In this document: in pieces, positions 60,580-64,000 of the stretch
How the letters are laid out: each line of letters starts with the position of its first letter
How positions within the stretch are numbered: the first letter of the stretch is position 1
Assembly: GCF_009670965.2 (NCBI RefSeq)
Contig: NZ_CP073239.1
Coordinates: 992,001 to 1,056,000 of the forward strand
DNA: 64,000 nucleotides
Direction: 5' to 3'
Origin: Riemerella anatipestifer
GTDB taxonomy: Bacteria > Bacteroidota > Bacteroidia > Flavobacteriales > Weeksellaceae
Made by a program: the position numbers and the translations under genes
Notes under the pieces: model-generated
What the model was told of the DNA's origin: nothing
The model's input: the letters and a program-made list of their open reading frames with translations, nothing else
Database searches by the model: none

Positions 60580-63444
60580 ATGATAAAAAGACTACTAAGT
60601 TTGACCTTAGTCATACTTCCTTTGCTTATTCTAGCACAATTACAGAGTTTTACAGTTAATCTCACAGGAACTCCAGAAACTTGTCCTAACAACGGTACTC
60701 TTTCTTGGACGACGAGTGGAACCATCGCTAACTCTACTCTAACCTACACTATTTATAATACCGCTAATTTAACAACTCCAGTTGAAACTACCAGTTTGTT
60801 AACTTTTACTGGGCTTCCTGCAGGTACTTATAGAGTAGTAGCCACACAAACTCTAAGTGGTACTACACAAAGCAACCAAGCTACAAGTAACAACTTTACG
60901 ATTAATAATCAGAAACCAAGAGAAATGATTGTATGGGCGTTTAATACCAACTCTGAGGTATGTGGAAATGATGGTTCAATTAGAATAGATGTTTATGAGG
61001 GAAGAGCGCCTTATCGTTATCAGATTTTAGATAATAATAATAATGTAAGTATAGAGGCTGAGACAAGTACAAATACTCATACTTTTGAAGGGCTTAGTGC
61101 TGGTAATTATAAATATAGAGTTATAGATGCTTGTGGGACAGGTCTGGTAGGCGAAAGAAGTGTTGGTAGAGGAGTAAGTAACTTTACAAAAATAAGATAT
61201 AGAAGTGTTAATAGTAGCGACTGTTTAGGTTACCAGTTAATATTTATGGATCTTGATTTAAAAGGGGCTAAATTCCCATTACAAATTTCGGTTAGCTATA
61301 CCAATCCAGAAACGGGACAAATAGTAACACTTAATGGTACAGATACAACAATGCCTGTCATTCCTAGATTTAGTGGTGTTACTAAATTACCGCTTACTAT
61401 AGTAACTACAGATGGATGTGGAAGGACTGTTACACAAACTGATGAGTTTGATTTTACCAGTGGATATTCTGTCATACCTCAGCCTGCTTACAAAGCAGCG
61501 TGTGGGGGTCGGTATTTGTCATTTGAAATACATCCAGGATTAGAATATAAAAACTCTGTAAATACATTTAAAATAGAGTTTATAGAGTCTCCTAGCGGAT
61601 TTGACCCAACTGTATATAATAGCTCTCATGGACAGTTAATGAAATCTCATTACTATGGAAATGAAAATCAGCCTATTCCCTTTGGAACATATCGCTATAA
61701 AATTATAGATGAGTGTGGAGTAGAATTAGAAAAAACAATGGTAATTAAAGCAGAGTTTGATTTTACTCTTTGGAATAGGCAAAGCTGTAATACTGGTTTA
61801 GTTCTTATTGAAGGTAATACTATTTATGATTTTAATAATACCAAAATCACATCTGCCCCTCAGGCATTTATAAATCAATATGGTCCACTGCCTTATACGA
61901 TTCCTGAAGATCGTTTTGAGATTGTTGATGGTCATCGTAAACAATTTGTTTTAAATGATATTCCTCCAGGGCAATATACACTCTCCTCTGGTACTGATTG
62001 TAATAATTTGACTGTAAGTAGATCAATAGATGCCCCTATACAAAATATCCGTGAGGCATCTCCTGAGGTAGAGTTTGACTGTAGTGGTAAGTTTCGTTTT
62101 AATAAATATACTTTCTATCAACGTTATTTCCCAGAACAGGGAGGATGGGGAACTTCACCTACGAATATTGATGTTCCTGGGGAGAAACCAAATTATTGGG
62201 TAGCTTATGGTAGTCTTTGGGAGCGACGTTCTCCAGGTTTATACAGAGCAATCCAAATAGTAGCAATTCCTACTGTAGAAAATAATGTGTATAAAAACAC
62301 TTGGTGTGACCATATAGTTCTTAAAGAGTTTGAAGTAGTAGATGTGGGCTCCTTAACTTTTTCTAATGCCTATGCGTTTGAGTGTGCTAATGGTACTTAT
62401 GATGTTGTTTTGCAAGCTAAAGGAACCGCTCCTTTAACTTATGTTATAGTATCTTCAGAGGCTAATGATGCTGCAATAATTAAAAATAACGGCACTAATC
62501 CTATATTTGAAGGGCTTGCGGGAGGTACTTATTTCTTCCGTGTATATGATCAGTGTGGTAATTTCCAAACAAGAAAGCTGGATATTGCTAAGCTAGGTCG
62601 TCCAGGTATTCGTATGGCACCTGTATGCCCAACAAATGAGTTAAGTCTTGTAGTAGATGGTCTAGACTATCTAAAATACGAATGGACAAAAGAAGGAGAA
62701 CCTAATAATATCTTATCTACTACCAATGTGCTAAGCCTTGGAGAATATACAGCAGATAAAGCGGGTGTTTATCACGTGCGCCTTAGTACTAATTCTCCTA
62801 CCAGCTGTATCAATAGTACCTTGGATTTAAAACTTACAGTAGATGCACTTACCGCAGCAAATGCAGGAACAGGTCAAACCGTTAATCTTGCTTATGATGA
62901 AGCTATGGGAACTAGCATTAACCTTTTTGATTATTTGAAAGGAAACTATGATGGCTTTGGAACTTGGACAGAAACCACCATTCCGTCAAGTAGTCTTTTG
63001 GTAGGTAACCAATGGAAAGTTAGTTCAGCACAATCAGGGACTTATAGTTTTAAATATACAGTTACAGGGGCTTGTGGAGGCACGGCTGATACTGCAGAAG
63101 TGACTATTAACTTAGCAAAAGTTTGTTACAAAAAGCCAATTATAAGTACAGCAGGAGACGCACTCCCTACAAGAGTAGGGATAAGTTCACTTGCTAGATT
63201 GGGAGTAGATGCAAAAGGGGAGAACTGGCCAATGGTAAGAGAGGGCGGTTGGATAGCCTTAGAATCTAATACTAAAGGATTTGTGGTAAACAGAGTTGCA
63301 TTTGACAGTAATGGGCTTCCTGTAGGTATTCCACCAGCTAACTTTGTAGCAGGTATGATGGTATATGACACTACCAACAACTGTCTAAAAATTTATAACG
63401 GTAGAATTTGGAGTTGTTTCTCAACGCAAACTTGCCCAGAGTAA
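60580..63444 (+). CDS. Large secreted surface protein with SprB-like repeats
   Basis: The 954-residue protein has a signal peptide (RLLSLTLVILPLLILAQ). Successive Ig-like units carry FTGLPAGTYRVVAT, FEGLSAGNYKYRVIDACG, YRYKIIDECG, IPPGQYTLSSG and FEGLAGGTYFFRVYDQCG, the GLxxGxYxxxVxDxCG pattern of SprB repeats. Conserved Cys residues may form disulfides. The C-terminus (GMMVYDTTNNCLKIYNGRIWSCF) is related to a module in the FISUMP proteins upstream. No clear type IX secretion C-terminal domain is seen. It is probably an outer-surface adhesin or scaffold; its ligand is unknown. Confidence 0.8.
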   Translation: MIKRLLSLTLVILPLLILAQLQSFTVNLTGTPETCPNNGTLSWTTSGTIANSTLTYTIYNTANLTTPVETTSLLTFTGLPAGTYRVVATQTLSGTTQSNQATSNNFTINNQKPREMIVWAFNTNSEVCGNDGSIRIDVYEGRAPYRYQILDNNNNVSIEAETSTNTHTFEGLSAGNYKYRVIDACGTGLVGERSVGRGVSNFTKIRYRSVNSSDCLGYQLIFMDLDLKGAKFPLQISVSYTNPETGQIVTLNGTDTTMPVIPRFSGVTKLPLTIVTTDGCGRTVTQTDEFDFTSGYSVIPQPAYKAACGGRYLSFEIHPGLEYKNSVNTFKIEFIESPSGFDPTVYNSSHGQLMKSHYYGNENQPIPFGTYRYKIIDECGVELEKTMVIKAEFDFTLWNRQSCNTGLVLIEGNTIYDFNNTKITSAPQAFINQYGPLPYTIPEDRFEIVDGHRKQFVLNDIPPGQYTLSSGTDCNNLTVSRSIDAPIQNIREASPEVEFDCSGKFRFNKYTFYQRYFPEQGGWGTSPTNIDVPGEKPNYWVAYGSLWERRSPGLYRAIQIVAIPTVENNVYKNTWCDHIVLKEFEVVDVGSLTFSNAYAFECANGTYDVVLQAKGTAPLTYVIVSSEANDAAIIKNNGTNPIFEGLAGGTYFFRVYDQCGNFQTRKLDIAKLGRPGIRMAPVCPTNELSLVVDGLDYLKYEWTKEGEPNNILSTTNVLSLGEYTADKAGVYHVRLSTNSPTSCINSTLDLKLTVDALTAANAGTGQTVNLAYDEAMGTSINLFDYLKGNYDGFGTWTETTIPSSSLLVGNQWKVSSAQSGTYSFKYTVTGACGGTADTAEVTINLAKVCYKKPIISTAGDALPTRVGISSLARLGVDAKGENWPMVREGGWIALESNTKGFVVNRVAFDSNGLPVGIPPANFVAGMMVYDTTNNCLKIYNGRIWSCFSTQTCPE

Positions 63445-63470
63445 TTTTATAATATACAAATAGAAAAACA

Positions 63471-64000
63471 ATGAAAATTAAATTATCAATATTTTTTATA
63501 GGCTTATCTATATTGACGTTTGGTCAAGTAGCCTTAGGTAAAGAGGAAATATCTAACTCATCTGTATCACTAGAATTTGGAACACAATACAGAGGGTTTA
63601 TTCTTCCTTATGTAACGTCTTTGTCTTCTGTATCCAATGCAGTTCCAGGGACAGTGGTAATGGATAGTTCTGATGGAATAGTGAAATATGCACGCCATAA
63701 TGGAGATTGGAAAGAGCTTACTTTTAACACCACGCATACTTTTGGAGGTGTAACGGTGGATACCACAGGTAAAGTAGATACAAGTCTGCAAAAGACTAAG
63801 GCAGAACAAACCGAAGCTTCTGTAATTATAGGAGCTAATACCAGTAATCAACCTTCGGGAATATTGGTGCTGTCAGATAATAATAAAGCAATGATTTTAC
63901 CTAAGATGGATTCTCCACATTTGAAAATTATCAATCCTGCTCCAGGTATGATGGCATACGACACAAAAACGAACCAGTTGGCGGTATTCAATGGTACTGT
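63471..64000 (+). CDS. Secreted protein, N-terminal fragment
   Basis: The frame runs off the right edge after 176 codons. The N-terminus is a signal peptide (KLSIFFIGLSILTFGQ). Beta-rich sequence follows, with GFILPYVTSLSSVSNAVPGTVVMDSSDG, ILPKMDSP and GMMAYDTKTNQLAVFNGT. The last is the same GMMxYDTxTNxLxxFNGT module found at the end of the neighbouring surface protein and near the start of the FISUMP proteins. It follows that gene by 26 nt, so the two are probably co-transcribed. The family is not recognised and the length is unknown. Confidence 0.75.
   Translation, partial: MKIKLSIFFIGLSILTFGQVALGKEEISNSSVSLEFGTQYRGFILPYVTSLSSVSNAVPGTVVMDSSDGIVKYARHNGDWKELTFNTTHTFGGVTVDTTGKVDTSLQKTKAEQTEASVIIGANTSNQPSGILVLSDNNKAMILPKMDSPHLKIINPAPGMMAYDTKTNQLAVFNGT

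Noticed and set aside
60392..60583. 63-codon plus-strand open frame before the surface protein
   Set aside because: It runs over the leader RNA and the promoter of the next gene and shows no protein-like features.
1..64000. tRNA or rRNA genes
   Set aside because: Intergenic gaps were read for cloverleaf-like GTTCGA arms and rRNA-like sequence; none was convincing.

Overview
The window is chromosomal DNA of a Bacteroidota member, most likely Flavobacteriales/Weeksellaceae (Riemerella- or Chryseobacterium-like). Evidence: AT-rich sequence; promoters of the Bacteroidota type (TTG about 17-21 nt upstream of TAnnTTTGC) before many genes; a gliding gene gldH beside a RicT homologue and PBP1A; GLPGLI, DUF4271, DUF4295 and DUF4296 proteins; and an alternative complex III operon. 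The genus is inferred, not proven. No tRNA, rRNA, CRISPR array, transposase or reverse transcriptase gene was seen.

Layout. 1-7.7 kb: the 3' end of a clpC-like gene, an oxidoreductase, sufE, two glycosyltransferases, surE, a tail-specific protease and an MscS channel. 7.7-11.45 kb: an accessory island of three tandem secreted paralogues. The first is a broken remnant, the other two end in a FISUMP (Fibrobacter succinogenes major paralogous) domain. The middle one ends in an Asn-free, Tyr/Ser/Gly/His-rich segment that looks like the variable region of a diversity-generating retroelement target. 11.45-18.6 kb: a three-gene minus-strand group (GLPGLI, DCC, haem-binding), aroQ, the ricT-gldH-PBP1A operon and a SPOR protein. 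18.8-27.2 kb: the six-gene alternative complex III operon actABCDEF. 27.3-38.6 kb: a lipoprotein, apt, a TPR-like membrane protein, ribH, a zinc peptidase, an acyltransferase, DUF4271-hemD, oligopeptidase B, the rpmB-rpmG-DUF4295 ribosomal operon, ftsY and a small membrane protein.

38.8-49.1 kb: topA and an arginase-like gene run without a break into an exopolysaccharide cluster (GT2, EpsG-like polymerase, WecA-like initiating transferase, Wza-like export lipoprotein, Wzc-like tyrosine autokinase). 49.1-58.9 kb: mutS, DUF2809, a polyprenol-phosphate mannose synthase homologue, DUF4296, tgt, a GC-rich repeat, a LptF/LptG permease, birA, rsfS and ftsH. 59-60.5 kb: an NhaC-family transporter on the minus strand. 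Its leader carries a compact RNA with a SAM-I-like core, and MetT-type NhaC proteins are predicted methionine transporters. 60.5-64 kb: a 954-residue SprB-repeat-like surface protein and the start of a second secreted protein, which runs off the window.

The observations most worth following are the retroelement-like variable segment at 9.85-10.03 kb with the neighbouring broken paralogue, and the reduced SAM-I-like leader at 60.37-60.44 kb.
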